64,000 nt of DNA from Metabacillus rhizolycopersici (GCF_020075705.1 NZ_JAIQUM010000013.1:42487-106486); one strand, 5' to 3'. Positions 30,055 through 39,020 are shown, counted from the first letter of the stretch. Program-made: numbers and translations. Notes: generated from the letters alone by a model not told the origin.

Positions 30055-30792
30055 TTGCCTAAGTTTCGTCATCGTAGAGTACGTAAAGGACCTTTGCCTT
30101 TTCGATATGTGTTTTTACTAACTTGTGTTATTTTTATATTTTTAACAGCGTGTAGCTTTTGGATTGTCAACAAACAGGTAGAGCCTGCCTTAATGGAAAT
30201 CGCAGAGATAGAAGCAACGAAGATAGCAACGACGATTATTCAAGAAGCAGTGAAGAATGAAATCGTAGATCCTGATAAAGCAAAGGATTTAGTTACTACA
30301 ACAGAAGATAAAGAAGGAAATATCACAATGATTACATTTGATTCTCAAACAGTTAGAGGGGCTTTAGATAGAGTGACTGAAAATATTAATGCAAAGCTGT
30401 CTTCAATTGAAGAGAACAATTTTAAGGGAGCAAATGTAGATAAAGACAATAGTGAACAAAAAGATGGAATTACGTATGAAATACCATTAGGTCAAATTAC
30501 AGGCAATGCAATTTTAAGTAGCGTAGGACCAGATATTCCTGTTCGATTTTATTTAATAGGTGATATTCATACGGATATTAAAAGAGAAATTATAGAACAT
30601 GGCATAAATAATGCAACTCATGAAGTATTGATATATACAGAGGTTACCGTACAAATGATCATTCCGTTTGCAACAGACTCCAAAAAAATAACAAATTTGA
30701 TTCCTGTCATTGACATCACAGTACCGGGAGATGTCCCACAATATTATAACGGTAATGGAAAATCTAACCCTGCGATTGAATTACCCAAATAA
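30055..30792 (+). CDS. yunB: sporulation protein YunB
   Basis: This 245-residue membrane protein is of the YunB family, which in B. subtilis is made in the mother cell under sigma-E and needed for efficient sporulation. It has a basic N-terminus (PKFRHRRVRKGPLPFR), one membrane segment (about residues 20-41) and an extracellular domain with the family motif YEIPLGQITGNAILSSVGPDIPVRF. The start is TTG with a GGGAGGG site held within a hairpin. It is convergent with lytH. Confidence 0.9.
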   Translation: MPKFRHRRVRKGPLPFRYVFLLTCVIFIFLTACSFWIVNKQVEPALMEIAEIEATKIATTIIQEAVKNEIVDPDKAKDLVTTTEDKEGNITMITFDSQTVRGALDRVTENINAKLSSIEENNFKGANVDKDNSEQKDGITYEIPLGQITGNAILSSVGPDIPVRFYLIGDIHTDIKREIIEHGINNATHEVLIYTEVTVQMIIPFATDSKKITNLIPVIDITVPGDVPQYYNGNGKSNPAIELPK

Positions 30793-30838
30793 ATATTGCA
30801 AAAACATGGGTGTCATCGTAAAGTACGCTCAACTTACC

Positions 30839-30871
30839 CTATCAGTAGAGGATAAACTCCCCTACTGATAG
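30839..30871. repeat. short hairpin repeat, second family
   Basis: CTATCAGTAG pairs with CTACTGATAG around GATAAACTCCC. It is followed by TAGTTTCATTTTA, and relatives with a similar tail are at 38779, 46420 and 51373. It lies between the convergent yunB and lytH genes and may act as their terminator. Confidence 0.65.
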
Positions 30872-30884
30872 TAGTTTCATTTTA

Positions 30885-31877
30885 TTATTGTTTCTTTTTA
30901 TTACGGTCGCTTCTTTCCCAGGCCTTTAAATGTGGATAAGGATCAAATGACCACTCGGTTCTCCCATTGTCCTTATATAGGCCATAATGGAGATGCGGAG
31001 GGAATTTTCCAGCGGTACCTGGTGGACCATATCCTGAGCTTCCTACAGACCCGATCAGTTGACCTGGTTCTACAATTTGTCCAGCATGAATTCCGTCTGC
31101 AAAACCATTTAGATGGGCAAAATAATGATACGTATTATCAATATCCCGAATTCCAACTCTCCATCCACCAAAACGATTCCACCCTTTCATTTCAATTACT
31201 CCGAAACAAGTTGAACGGACAGGGACTCCATAGTTAGCGAAAATATCAGTTCCTTCATGAATTCTTCGACCACCCCACCCACGAGCATCACCCCATGTGT
31301 TGTTATAACTAAAATTATGGTTAAGTGGAAGAGGGAAGGTGTGTGTATCTAAGTCTAAATGACCATATTTTTTATACAATTTCATATGGCCTAAAATAAG
31401 CCCTACTGCTTTATCACGTTGATAATAGTCCCATAAACCAATCTTTAGGTTTTCGAGATCAGTCCCATACGATTGCAAATAATGGGCAATGGAGTAAAGG
31501 ACATCTTCATCATTTTTCGGATCAGATTTATTGTCGCCATTACCATCTTCACCAATACCTCCAAATAACCCAATACTAATAGGGTTCATATCTTCTTTGT
31601 TAGGATTAAGTGGACCAACCCATACCTCTGGTTTGATATATATTTCAATTAATCCCTCGGCTTTCGGAATGTCTTTTCGCGAATGGCGGACATTTCGTTC
31701 ATATTGATCGATGGAAGCTAGTACATACCAAGGAATATTTGTAACAGTTTCGACCTTTTTATATAAGCTCATTAGCTTTTGATTTTCTTCACTTTGATTG
31801 CTTTCAGCACCATAAGCTATTGAATGAGCTGAAATACAAATCATCGCAAACATGATACAGCATAAAAATTTACGCAC
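30885..31877 (-). CDS. lytH: L-Ala-D-Glu peptidase LytH, sporulation M23 metallopeptidase
   Basis: LytH trims peptide side chains to single L-alanine in the spore cortex. It is 330 residues with an N-terminal signal peptide or anchor (about 1-22). The middle domain is helical. The C-terminal M23 domain has zinc motifs HEGTDIF and PHLHYG, and the GDARGWGGRRIHEG segment is typical. A late mother-cell promoter is expected, but no element was placed. In B. subtilis lytH is likewise next to yunB. Confidence 0.9.
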   Translation of the reverse strand: MRKFLCCIMFAMICISAHSIAYGAESNQSEENQKLMSLYKKVETVTNIPWYVLASIDQYERNVRHSRKDIPKAEGLIEIYIKPEVWVGPLNPNKEDMNPISIGLFGGIGEDGNGDNKSDPKNDEDVLYSIAHYLQSYGTDLENLKIGLWDYYQRDKAVGLILGHMKLYKKYGHLDLDTHTFPLPLNHNFSYNNTWGDARGWGGRRIHEGTDIFANYGVPVRSTCFGVIEMKGWNRFGGWRVGIRDIDNTYHYFAHLNGFADGIHAGQIVEPGQLIGSVGSSGYGPPGTAGKFPPHLHYGLYKDNGRTEWSFDPYPHLKAWERSDRNKKKQ

Positions 31878-32039
31878 AATAATGAGCCCCTTTCAGCCGT
31901 TTTCCATATCTATAGTTTGGTTATCAATTGGGATTTCATTTATAGAAAATATTAGTAATTCTAATCAGTCCTTTTTCTTGTCCCTCTTGTGTACGTATGG
32001 TAAAGTGGAATTATCGAATACATACTGGAGATGAATCAG

Positions 32040-32936
32040 GTGGCGAAAAAGGAAGATTATTTACGTAAGCCGGAATGGTTAAAAATAAAATTAAACACAA
32101 ATGAAAACTACACAGATTTAAAAAAGCTAATGAGAGAAAAGAGCCTACATACTGTATGCGAGGAAGCGAAATGTCCGAATATTCATGAATGTTGGGCAGT
32201 TAGAAGAACAGCAACGTTTATGATATTAGGTTCTGTTTGTACACGTGCTTGTCGTTTCTGTGCAGTTAAAACAGGTCTTCCAACAGAGCTTGACTTAGCA
32301 GAACCAGAACGAGTGGCAGATTCTGTTGCATTAATGAATTTGAAACACGCTGTAATTACGATGGTAGCTCGTGACGATTTAAAGGATGGCGGAGCGAAAG
32401 TATTAGCTGAAACTGTTCGTGCGATTCGTCGTAAAAGCCCATTTACGACAATTGAAGTATTGCCTTCAGATTTAAGTGGGGATTATGAGAACCTTAAAAT
32501 GTTAATGGATGCGAAACCTGATATTTTGAACCATAATATTGAAACGGTTCGCGAACTTACACCAAGAATTCGTGCACGTGCTACGTATGAAAGATCATTG
32601 GAGTTCTTAAAGCGTGCAAAAGAAATGCAACCAGAAATCCCGACAAAGTCTAGTTTAATGATTGGCTTAGGAGAAACAAAAGAACAAATCATTCAAACGA
32701 TGGATGATCTAAGAGAGAATAATGTAGATATTATGACAATTGGTCAATATTTACAACCGTCAAAAAAACACTTGAAAGTTCAAAAATATTATCATCCAGA
32801 TGAATTTGCAGAACTACGCGAAATTGCCATGAGCAAAGGTTTTAGCCATTGTGAAGCAGGTCCGCTTGTACGTTCTTCATACCATGCAGATGAGCAAGTG
32901 AATGCAGCAGCAAAACAAAAACAAGCACAAGCATAA
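32040..32936 (+). CDS. lipA: lipoyl synthase
   Basis: This radical-SAM enzyme inserts two sulfurs into octanoyl-GcvH or octanoyl-E2. It is 298 residues, equal to B. subtilis LipA. The auxiliary-cluster cysteines are Cys40, Cys45 and Cys51 ([13 protein letters not shown]) and the radical-SAM cluster is Cys67-x3-Cys71-x2-Cys74 (CTRACRFC). GTG 32040 gives the conserved N-terminus MAKK; ATG 32031 is closer to the GGAGATGA site. The TAA stop is also the end triplet of repeat copy 7. The enzyme consumes Fe-S clusters supplied by SUF. Confidence 0.96.
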   Translation: MAKKEDYLRKPEWLKIKLNTNENYTDLKKLMREKSLHTVCEEAKCPNIHECWAVRRTATFMILGSVCTRACRFCAVKTGLPTELDLAEPERVADSVALMNLKHAVITMVARDDLKDGGAKVLAETVRAIRRKSPFTTIEVLPSDLSGDYENLKMLMDAKPDILNHNIETVRELTPRIRARATYERSLEFLKRAKEMQPEIPTKSSLMIGLGETKEQIIQTMDDLRENNVDIMTIGQYLQPSKKHLKVQKYYHPDEFAELREIAMSKGFSHCEAGPLVRSSYHADEQVNAAAKQKQAQA

Positions 32937-33085
32937 GAACAAAAGCGGAAGCGCCTTGATCAGCCTCGGGCAAATAAGACGCTTTTGAATAGAAGGTGTT
33001 TTTTGCCTTCAATTCAAAAGTGGCTTAGACCAAAGAGGGGCTGGACAGTTCTCGAAGCCAATACTTATAAATTCGGATATAAGAA
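32934..33085 (-). repeat. dispersed palindromic repeat, copy 7 (reverse, leader type 1, core A)
   Basis: On the minus strand it runs from the leader ATCCGAATTTATAAG to GCTTTTGTTCTTA, whose TTA is the complement of the lipA stop codon. Inner stem arms are TTTTGAAT and ATTCAAAA. Confidence 0.88.
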
Positions 33086-33086
33086 C

Positions 33087-33113
33087 AAAAAGGAAGAGGT
33101 TCTCTTCCTTTTT
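33087..33113. terminator. bidirectional terminator between lipA and yutC
   Basis: AAAAAGGAAGAG pairs with CTCTTCCTTTTT over a 3-nt loop. Flanking A and T runs allow function on both strands. Confidence 0.88.
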
Positions 33114-33138
33114 GACAATCAATTTAGTCTTCTTCATT

Positions 33139-33813
33139 TTATTTATAGCGAGTTTTTTCGTACCGATCCTTCATATCATCATCTAAATCCTCATTAACCT
33201 CTCCATAGCCTTCACCGTTTGCATTTTCACCTTTGTTAATTGCACGACCTTGAGGAGATTCAAGCATTTCTTTAACTGTTTTGTTTAAAATTTCGTCAAT
33301 GTCGCGACTAGTGGAATTTTGAGGACTAAATGCTTCAATTTGCTGGATCATATTTGTTTTATCTGAAATGTAAACATGATAATATCTTGGAACGACAGAT
33401 AAAGCTGTTTTCTTTACTTGGTCTGCTGTAGCAGAGCGCTGATCAGAATCGGTTTCATAAGCCACTAATACTTCTTCATCTGTTACTAACGTTGCAACGT
33501 CATTTACGTTTGGTAACTGAACAATTAAACTGCTTATGGTGTCTGCAGCTTTCTCTCTGTCAAAGCCGGGTATATTTGTAAAGCTATTATCACCCGGGAC
33601 GCCACTTTTTTGATGACGCACATACCCAAAGTCAGCTTGTTTATCATTGTTCACCTTTGTCACATTTTCGCCGTTGTAGAGCTCTGGACGATCAGATACA
33701 TTTATTGTATTTCCACTTTCGTGTAAAAGGGAAGTATCCTCACCAGCGCCAAATTGGCATGCAGTTAATAGGCATAAACCGACAAGACTAATAACTAACT
33801 TTTCTTTTATCAA
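33139..33813 (-). CDS. yutC: YhcN/YlaJ-family sporulation lipoprotein YutC
   Basis: This 224-residue lipoprotein of the spore YhcN/YlaJ family has lipobox LLTAC (Cys about residue 19). A central domain includes KAADTISSLIVQLPNVNDVATLVTDEEVLVAY, and the tail is acidic. TTG 33813 follows GGGAGGTG with 6-base spacing and is preferred to the upstream ATG 33831. Relatives are placed on the inner spore membrane or cortex side. It is convergent with lipA and divergent from yutD. Confidence 0.88.
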   Translation of the reverse strand: MIKEKLVISLVGLCLLTACQFGAGEDTSLLHESGNTINVSDRPELYNGENVTKVNNDKQADFGYVRHQKSGVPGDNSFTNIPGFDREKAADTISSLIVQLPNVNDVATLVTDEEVLVAYETDSDQRSATADQVKKTALSVVPRYYHVYISDKTNMIQQIEAFSPQNSTSRDIDEILNKTVKEMLESPQGRAINKGENANGEGYGEVNEDLDDDMKDRYEKTRYK

Positions 33814-33931
33814 TAGTTGCACCTCCCTCATTTTAGGATGACCAATGTGATGTGAAACTATCTTAGTAATTGATGGTTGAATATAATTGGATTATGATTA
33901 GAATAAGGAATATGGATGGAGTGAAACCGAC

Positions 33932-34207
33932 ATGATATGTGTTCAAAATCAATGTTTTGAGATAGTAAAAGATGAAAAAAATGGATTTAATGAAGACGCG
34001 TTTAAAGGAAGATATAGTGATATCTTGAATAAATATGACTTTATCGTAGGAGATTGGGGATATAATCAACTAAGATTACGTGGTTTCTTTGATGACCAAA
34101 ATCAAAAAGCTTCATACGATACGAAGATAAGTACGTTAGATGAATATATTTATGAGTATTGCAATTTTGGTTGTGCTTATTTTGTTTTGAAAAAGGTTAA
34201 AAAATAA
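33932..34207 (+). CDS. yutD: YutD family protein (DUF1027)
   Basis: This 91-residue cytoplasmic protein has the YutD/DUF1027 signatures EDAFKGRYSDILNKYDFIVGDWGYNQLRLRGF and CNFGCAYFVLKK. It is a little shorter than the B. subtilis protein. The fold is small mixed alpha/beta; the function is unknown. The ATG is preceded by TGGAGTGAAACCGAC. Confidence 0.87.
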   Translation: MICVQNQCFEIVKDEKNGFNEDAFKGRYSDILNKYDFIVGDWGYNQLRLRGFFDDQNQKASYDTKISTLDEYIYEYCNFGCAYFVLKKVKK

Positions 34208-34250
34208 CGCCAGATAAAAGGTCTTATTGCTATTTCAGCAAGATTGTTCG

Positions 34251-34298
34251 ATCATTGCAAAAAATTATTGATTTTTGTCAATAGTTTTTTGCAATGAT
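34251..34298. terminator. bidirectional terminator
   Basis: The arm 34251-34271 pairs with 34278-34298 with one mismatch, giving a very long stem (about 20 bp) with an internal A-run/T-run, between convergent yutD and the DUF3055 gene. Confidence 0.9.
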
Positions 34299-34323
34299 GA
34301 AAGTGTTTAACTTTTTAGATCAG

Positions 34324-34590
34324 TTATACAAGCTGACCTAAAAAGTCACGAAGCTCTGATGCATCTTCTTCATTAAGCTTATATGCAAATTCTAAGTACC
34401 CAGGTTCCTTAAGGTCATCTGCCCCGATTATTGCAAAACGATTACTTTGGATATCGAGAACAAGATGCTTGCCAAAATAGCGGTCACTCTGGATAATGGC
34501 TAAATCGAATCGTTGATGTTCACCCATAAAGCTGACAAATCTTGTTTTTGTTTCAACTGTTTCATCATATAAAAAAAAGCGTTCAGACAT
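34324..34590 (-). CDS. DUF3055 family protein
   Basis: This 88-residue soluble protein starts MSERFFLYDETVETKTRFVS, with GEHQRFDLAIIQSDRYFGKHLVLDIQ and IGADDLKEPGYLEFAYKL. This matches the DUF3055 family of Bacillales, whose function is unknown. ATG 34590 has GGAG at a 7-9 base distance; longer upstream frames have no site. It is not at this place in the B. subtilis order as I remember it, so it is a lineage-specific neighbour. Confidence 0.8.
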   Translation of the reverse strand: MSERFFLYDETVETKTRFVSFMGEHQRFDLAIIQSDRYFGKHLVLDIQSNRFAIIGADDLKEPGYLEFAYKLNEEDASELRDFLGQLV

Positions 34591-34944
34591 ATGCATTCTC
34601 CTCTTTCTTCTCAATTCTTTTTTAGAAGGAATCAATTTTTTAAATACTCTACTTGAAAGTAACTTTCTGAAAATGATTTCTCCAATTTTGATGATACATC
34701 CATCATAACAAATAGTTGGATTTGTTTTAAAGAAATATGAAGGATGATGAAATAAGATTCCCCTTAATTTTGGAGTAGAAGTTTTATTCCATGAAAAAGA
34801 ATCCTTTCTCAAAAATGGTGATGTTTTTTTATCATTCTCTGCCCGTAAAGAATTGGAAAAGAATTTATGTGGAATTAGTCGAAAAAAACAGAATTATGAT
34901 AAAATATTAATATGTAACGGAGATTGTCAGAAGGGTGGGTAGAT

Positions 34945-36255
34945 ATGATCAGTGGACTTTTAGAAAAGCATATCATGAGAATAAAAAAGTGGAACAAACT
35001 TTTTTTACCACGTCATAAATTACGTTATTACCCGCCTAGGTTTGTATTAAGGGACCCTATATTAGAGGGAATATGCCATGCTATGTCGAAGGGACAACAA
35101 GTCGTTGTAGTTGTTATCTCCGCTTCAAACCTTCTGGAGTTTTCCCAACAACTTGAAGAAAATCAACTAATTAAATTTAGAAAAGAGTTAAAAGAAGGGT
35201 TAAAATACACTTTTGAAAACTCGAAGTACAAAGATGACGTCCTCGTTGTTCATGATTATTATAGCGATGGTTTGACGATTTTCCTTAAAATGAATGATGA
35301 TACACAAAATGTCATCCACATCGAGCAGATGCTAAGAATACTGATGCCTAAGTTGGAAAAATGGATTTATGTGAGATATCCATACTTTCATCACCAATTA
35401 GAAGTTGGATATATGTTCATCCATAGGCAATGGCGTACGACTCAGGATGCCGTGTACATAGCACAGCAGCAAGCAGTGGCAATGGCAGAAAAGCGTGTCC
35501 AAACACGATATATAAAAACGTTAGTACAGTTGCGTACGATCATTGAAAAACGTGAAATAACAATGTTAGCGCAACCTATTATTGAATTATCAACAAATCA
35601 AGTAAATGCGTGGGAATTTTTAACAAGAGGTCCTAAAGGAACGGCATTAGAAAATCCGTTACAATTATTTTCATTTGCAAGACAATCGAACTTAATTTAT
35701 GACCTGGAGCTAATAGTATTGGAAAAGGCATTTCAAATGATTCAAAGTGTTGGTTGCATCGAGGATGTATTTTTGAATTTTACTCCGATTACTTTAGGGA
35801 ATAAGCGCTTTATTCCTGCGCTTGAAAAGCTTTTGACATGTTTTTTAGATATTAGGCCTAAAAAAATTATCTTTGAAGTAACAGAACAAGATTCCATTGA
35901 GGGATTAATATTTTTCCGTGAGAATATACAACAGTTACGCCAAATGGGGTTTCGGATTGCTGTAGATGATACAGGTGCAGGCTATTCGAGTCTCCATACA
36001 ATCAGTGAATTGCTACCAGATATTATCAAAATCGATCGATCCGTCATTCAAGGAATAGATACGAATAGGGTTAAGGAATCAATGGTAAAGGGACTGATCT
36101 TAATCGCTAAAGAAATCGGTTCGACTGTTGTAGCGGAAGGAATTGAGAAAAGGGAAGAAGCTGCCGTACTTATGAGAAATCAAGTCGATATGGCACAAGG
36201 ATTCTTATACGGAAAACCTGGAACATTGGAGAAAGAACGTGTGCTATTAATATAG
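34945..36255 (+). CDS. EAL-domain protein with degenerate GGDEF and altered EAL motif
   Basis: The 436-residue protein has an N-terminal region (about 30-165) with the outline of a GGDEF domain (VVVVVISASNLLEFSQQ) but YSDGL in place of GGDEF. The EAL-like domain (about 185-436) begins AQPIIELSTNQVNAWEFLTRG, where EAL is replaced by EFL. FLNFTP, EVTEQD, DDTGAGYSS, IKIDRS and AEGIEK keep most metal and substrate positions. It could be a c-di-GMP sensor or a weak phosphodiesterase. It is cytoplasmic, with no membrane segment. ATG 34945 has an AAGGGTGGG site. It is inserted between yutD and yutE. Confidence 0.85.
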   Translation: MISGLLEKHIMRIKKWNKLFLPRHKLRYYPPRFVLRDPILEGICHAMSKGQQVVVVVISASNLLEFSQQLEENQLIKFRKELKEGLKYTFENSKYKDDVLVVHDYYSDGLTIFLKMNDDTQNVIHIEQMLRILMPKLEKWIYVRYPYFHHQLEVGYMFIHRQWRTTQDAVYIAQQQAVAMAEKRVQTRYIKTLVQLRTIIEKREITMLAQPIIELSTNQVNAWEFLTRGPKGTALENPLQLFSFARQSNLIYDLELIVLEKAFQMIQSVGCIEDVFLNFTPITLGNKRFIPALEKLLTCFLDIRPKKIIFEVTEQDSIEGLIFFRENIQQLRQMGFRIAVDDTGAGYSSLHTISELLPDIIKIDRSVIQGIDTNRVKESMVKGLILIAKEIGSTVVAEGIEKREEAAVLMRNQVDMAQGFLYGKPGTLEKERVLLI

Positions 36256-36268
36256 GATGGTGAAAATC

Positions 36269-36715
36269 GTGTATTTTATTGACCGAGAGCTAATTGAAGC
36301 AAAGCTAACTTTTCTTGAAAAGCAGGTAAAACTTTTTACAAATCAAACGAGTTGGAAAAACGATTTAGAAAGGTCGGCCCTCGAAAGAATCTGTCACATG
36401 AGCATAGAATCAATACTCGATGTCGGGAATGCGATCATTGATGGGTTTATCATGAGGGATCCAGGTAGTTATGAAGATATTATTGATATCCTTTTGGATG
36501 AAAAGGTCATTAACGATGGTGAAGCAACAGGACTTAAAGAAGTGATTCTTCTAAGAAAAATGTTGGTTCAAGACTACTTAGATGTAAACCATGATGAATT
36601 GGTTGAACTATTTACTGTGCAAAAAAATAACCTTCAAGCGTTTCCGACGAACGTTCGAACATACATAAAAAACGAACTAGGACCAGTCACAGCATTTAAG
36701 CCACTGCAATCGTAA
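36269..36715 (+). CDS. yutE: HepT-like HEPN protein YutE (DUF86)
   Basis: The 148-residue helical protein is of the HepT/DUF86 HEPN family. The motif ERICHMSIESILDVGNAIIDGF carries the Arg/His pair expected for the RNase-toxin family. Such toxins are normally next to an MNT nucleotidyltransferase antitoxin, but none is encoded here, and B. subtilis YutE is also solitary. GTG 36269 follows GGATGGTGA; the ATG at 36257 is only 1 base after the EAL gene, so the two are probably co-transcribed. A toxin role is not shown. Confidence 0.85.
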   Translation: MYFIDRELIEAKLTFLEKQVKLFTNQTSWKNDLERSALERICHMSIESILDVGNAIIDGFIMRDPGSYEDIIDILLDEKVINDGEATGLKEVILLRKMLVQDYLDVNHDELVELFTVQKNNLQAFPTNVRTYIKNELGPVTAFKPLQS

Positions 36716-36871
36716 AGCGAGACCTATTCTTAATCGATATGGGCAGTTATCTCCAATCTCTCTTCCTTGTTACTCCTTGAATGTTGAGGTTGGGGTTTTA
36801 TTGCCCGCAAAAACTATGATAAAAACCTTACTAACTCGATTAGAGTGACATAGGGGGCGTTCTCTTTTTTA

Positions 36872-37031
36872 CAAAATCAGAATTTATAAGTTTTAGCTTC
36901 GAGAATTGTCCAGCGCAAGCGTCCGGCCCATAGAGATCATAAGCCACTCTTGAATTGAAGGTAAAAAACACCTTCTATTCAAGAGTGTCTTATTTGCCTG
37001 AGGTTGATCAAGGCGTTTGAGCTTTTCTTAC
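36872..37031 (+). repeat. dispersed palindromic repeat, copy 8 (leader type 1, core A)
   Basis: The leader is ATCAGAATTTATAAG directly after a T-run. Inner arms CTCTTGAAT and ATTCAAGAG flank GAAGGTAAAAAACACCTTC. The right end is GGCGTTTGAGCTTTTCTTA. Between yutE and this copy (36716-36871) I see only a weak GC-containing hairpin and T-run. Confidence 0.87.
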
Positions 37032-37058
37032 AATAAAACTTGGAAAGAAGTGATTCGT

Positions 37059-37832
37059 GTGAAACAGTATAAAGGATATTTAATTGATTTGGACGGAACA
37101 ATGTATAGGGGAACAGAACAAATTGAAGCAGCAAGTGAGTTTGTCGCTCACCTCGTCAAAAATCAATTGCCTTATTTATTTGTAACAAATAATTCTTCTC
37201 AAACACCAGAATATTTTGCAAATAAGCTTACCCAGTTTAATATTCCTGCAACGGAAGAAAGCGTATTCACCACTAGTCAAGCTACCGCAAACTTTATAGC
37301 AGATAAAAAGCGCGATGCAAGTGTATATGTTATTGGCGAAGTGGGATTAAGACAGGCACTAATAAATAAGGGGTTTGAGCTTGTAGACCATAATCCTGAT
37401 TTTGTCGTAATGGGGATTGATCGCGATATTACATATGAAAAGCTTGCAAAAGCATGCCTTGCCGTAAGAAATGGAGCGACATTTATCTCAACGAATGGGG
37501 ATATCGCCTTTCCTACAGAACGAGGTCTATTACCTGGAAATGGGGCACTAACGTCTGTTGTTGCGGTCTCCACTAATACGCAACCGATTTTTATCGGAAA
37601 ACCAGAAGGACTCATCATTGAACAGGCAATACAAGTTTTAGGAACAGAAAAAAGTGATACGTTAATGGTCGGAGATAATTACGACACAGATATAAAAGCA
37701 GGTATAAATTGTGGATTGGATACATTATTAGTACACACTGGAGTAACATTAAGAGAGCATCTTGGAAATCATGAGATTCAGCCAACATACTCAGTAGATT
37801 CATTACAGGATTATGTTAGGAGCTTTATCTGA
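37059..37832 (+). CDS. yutF: HAD-superfamily phosphatase YutF (NagD-like)
   Basis: This 257-residue phosphatase is of the NagD/p-nitrophenyl-phosphatase class. The nucleophile and acid Asp are Asp10 and Asp12 (LIDLDGTMY), motif II is FVTNNSS, and motif IV is MVGDNYDTD. It is cytosolic and probably acts on small phosphorylated metabolites such as sugar phosphates or nucleotides. The GTG start follows GGAAAGAAGTGATTC and is close downstream of repeat copy 8. It ends in a clear terminator. Confidence 0.9.
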   Translation: MKQYKGYLIDLDGTMYRGTEQIEAASEFVAHLVKNQLPYLFVTNNSSQTPEYFANKLTQFNIPATEESVFTTSQATANFIADKKRDASVYVIGEVGLRQALINKGFELVDHNPDFVVMGIDRDITYEKLAKACLAVRNGATFISTNGDIAFPTERGLLPGNGALTSVVAVSTNTQPIFIGKPEGLIIEQAIQVLGTEKSDTLMVGDNYDTDIKAGINCGLDTLLVHTGVTLREHLGNHEIQPTYSVDSLQDYVRSFI

Positions 37833-37845
37833 AAAATGAGAAATA

Positions 37846-37882
37846 AAAGCAATTGGTAAACTTTGAACACCAATTGCTTTTT
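37846..37882 (+). terminator. terminator after yutF
   Basis: AAAGCAATTGGT pairs with ACCAATTGCTTTTT over an 11-nt loop. Confidence 0.88.
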
Positions 37883-37888
37883 ATCGTC

Positions 37889-37955
37889 TTTTAGGAAACT
37901 CTATAATTATTGTACTTTGGATAAGTGCACGACATCCAGCGCTTGCGCTTTTGTT
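37889..37955 (+). repeat. dispersed palindromic repeat, copy 9a (leader type 2, body deleted)
   Basis: The type 2 leader (TAGGAAACTCTATAATTATTG, GATAAGTGCACGACATCCAGC) is joined directly to the right end GCGCTTGCGCTTTTGTTCTTA with no inner stem, as if the body had been deleted between outer arms. Confidence 0.78.
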
Positions 37956-38118
37956 CTTATATCAGAATTTATAAGTTTAAGCTTTGAGAATTGTCCAGCG
38001 CAAGGCGCCATCGGCTCGAGGTCACAAGCCAATCCGACCAAAAAGGTTAAAGAACAACCTTTCCGGCCGGCTCGTCTTGTGCTTGTCGCCGATAGGCGGG
38101 CGCCTTGCGCTTTTCTTA
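37956..38118 (+). repeat. dispersed palindromic repeat, copy 9b (leader type 1, core B)
   Basis: Leader ATCAGAATTTATAAG, outer arms GCGCAAGGCGCC / GGGCGCCTTGCGC with CATCGGC / GCCGATAG, core CACAAGCCAATCCG, AAAGGTTAAAGAACAACCTTT. The right end is CGCTTTTCTTA, and the yutG TAA stop (read on the minus strand) follows immediately. Confidence 0.87.
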
Positions 38119-38619
38119 TTATTCTACATCTCTAGAGCGGTGTGCGAGTCGACTAGAAGCGGCAGCAGCAATGGCGCCGACAATATCGTCTAAAAATGTA
38201 TGACATTTTCCAGTTGATTTATCATTGAGGTATTGCAAGATGCCAGGCTTAAGCTTGTCGATATAGCCATAATTAGTGAAGCCAATCGAACCGTATATGT
38301 TTACGATTGAAAATGCAAGAATTTCATCTACACCATATAAGCTTTCATCCGTGCCAATGATTGATTGTAACGGCTCCTCTAATTGCCCCTTTTCAGCTAA
38401 TATATCAAGCTGGATCCCTGTAATGACAGCATTTTGAACCTCTCTTTTCGTAAGCACACGGTCAACATTTTCTAAACATTCGTCCATTTGTAAATTAGGA
38501 TGATACTTTTCCTGTAAAAAGTAGACGAGATCAGCGATGTCTTCAAGTTTTACGCCACGTTTAACCATCCATTCTCGAGCTGTTTTTTCAACAATATCCA
38601 TTTTTTCCTTATCTTTCAT
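38119..38619 (-). CDS. yutG: YutG, phosphatidylglycerophosphatase A-like protein
   Basis: This 166-residue PgpA-family protein has the same length as B. subtilis YutG. Segments LLDDIVGAIAAAASSR near the C-terminus (FLDDIVGAIAA), FSIVNIYGSIGFTNYGYIDKLKPGIL and the N-terminal ARE...KLEDIADLVYFLQEKYHPNL are typical. It lacks the strongly hydrophobic helices of enterobacterial PgpA, so a soluble domain is likely and the phosphatase role is inferred. ATG 38619 has the GGGTGG site at 7 bases. The stop is at the right edge of repeat copy 9b. Confidence 0.82.
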   Translation of the reverse strand: MKDKEKMDIVEKTAREWMVKRGVKLEDIADLVYFLQEKYHPNLQMDECLENVDRVLTKREVQNAVITGIQLDILAEKGQLEEPLQSIIGTDESLYGVDEILAFSIVNIYGSIGFTNYGYIDKLKPGILQYLNDKSTGKCHTFLDDIVGAIAAAASSRLAHRSRDVE

Positions 38620-38639
38620 ATCCATCCACCCAATTCTTA

Positions 38640-39020
38640 TTGTTTTGCGCATTTATTTAGTGTATCCCGCATTAACGGGCAATACTCCTCCCCCACTCGA
38701 GATTAAGTGAAACAAAGAAGCAAAGGTGGGGGGAACTACCTGTAAAAGCTAAGGTTCATTTCGCAAACCATCAGTGTAGGATAACGAAAACCCCTCACTG
38801 TAGGAAATCTAGCTTTATGCCATTATATGCTACTTATGAAAATAATAAATAGTGTTTTGGGAATATTTTTAATTCAATTCCAAAATTAAAACTAGAGAAT
38901 AACCAATTCCTGTTTTATACTGGGTCGCTAGTATATGCCAATCTCTAGAACGTGCTATAAAACAGCGATACTCCCTCAGCAATTAATCATAAACTTAAGA
39001 AAGCTAGCTTACGATAGAAT
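38640..39020. other. intergenic stretch with two short repeat families
   Basis: No gene is seen in about 400 bp. At 38655-38697 is CCCGCATTAACGGGCA followed by ACTCCTCCCCCAC, which also occurs at the 3' end of dapF (48210). At 38776-38805 ATCAGTGTAGG...CCCCTCACTG and the tail TAGGAAATCTAGC resemble the second hairpin family. The rest is AT-rich leader of yutH without a clear promoter. Confidence 0.5.

Noticed and set aside
37863..38193. Plus-strand frames of 69-90 codons between yutF and yutG
   Set aside because: They are made almost wholly of repeat copies 9a and 9b; similar frames arise at other copies (15901-16137, 32985-33197).
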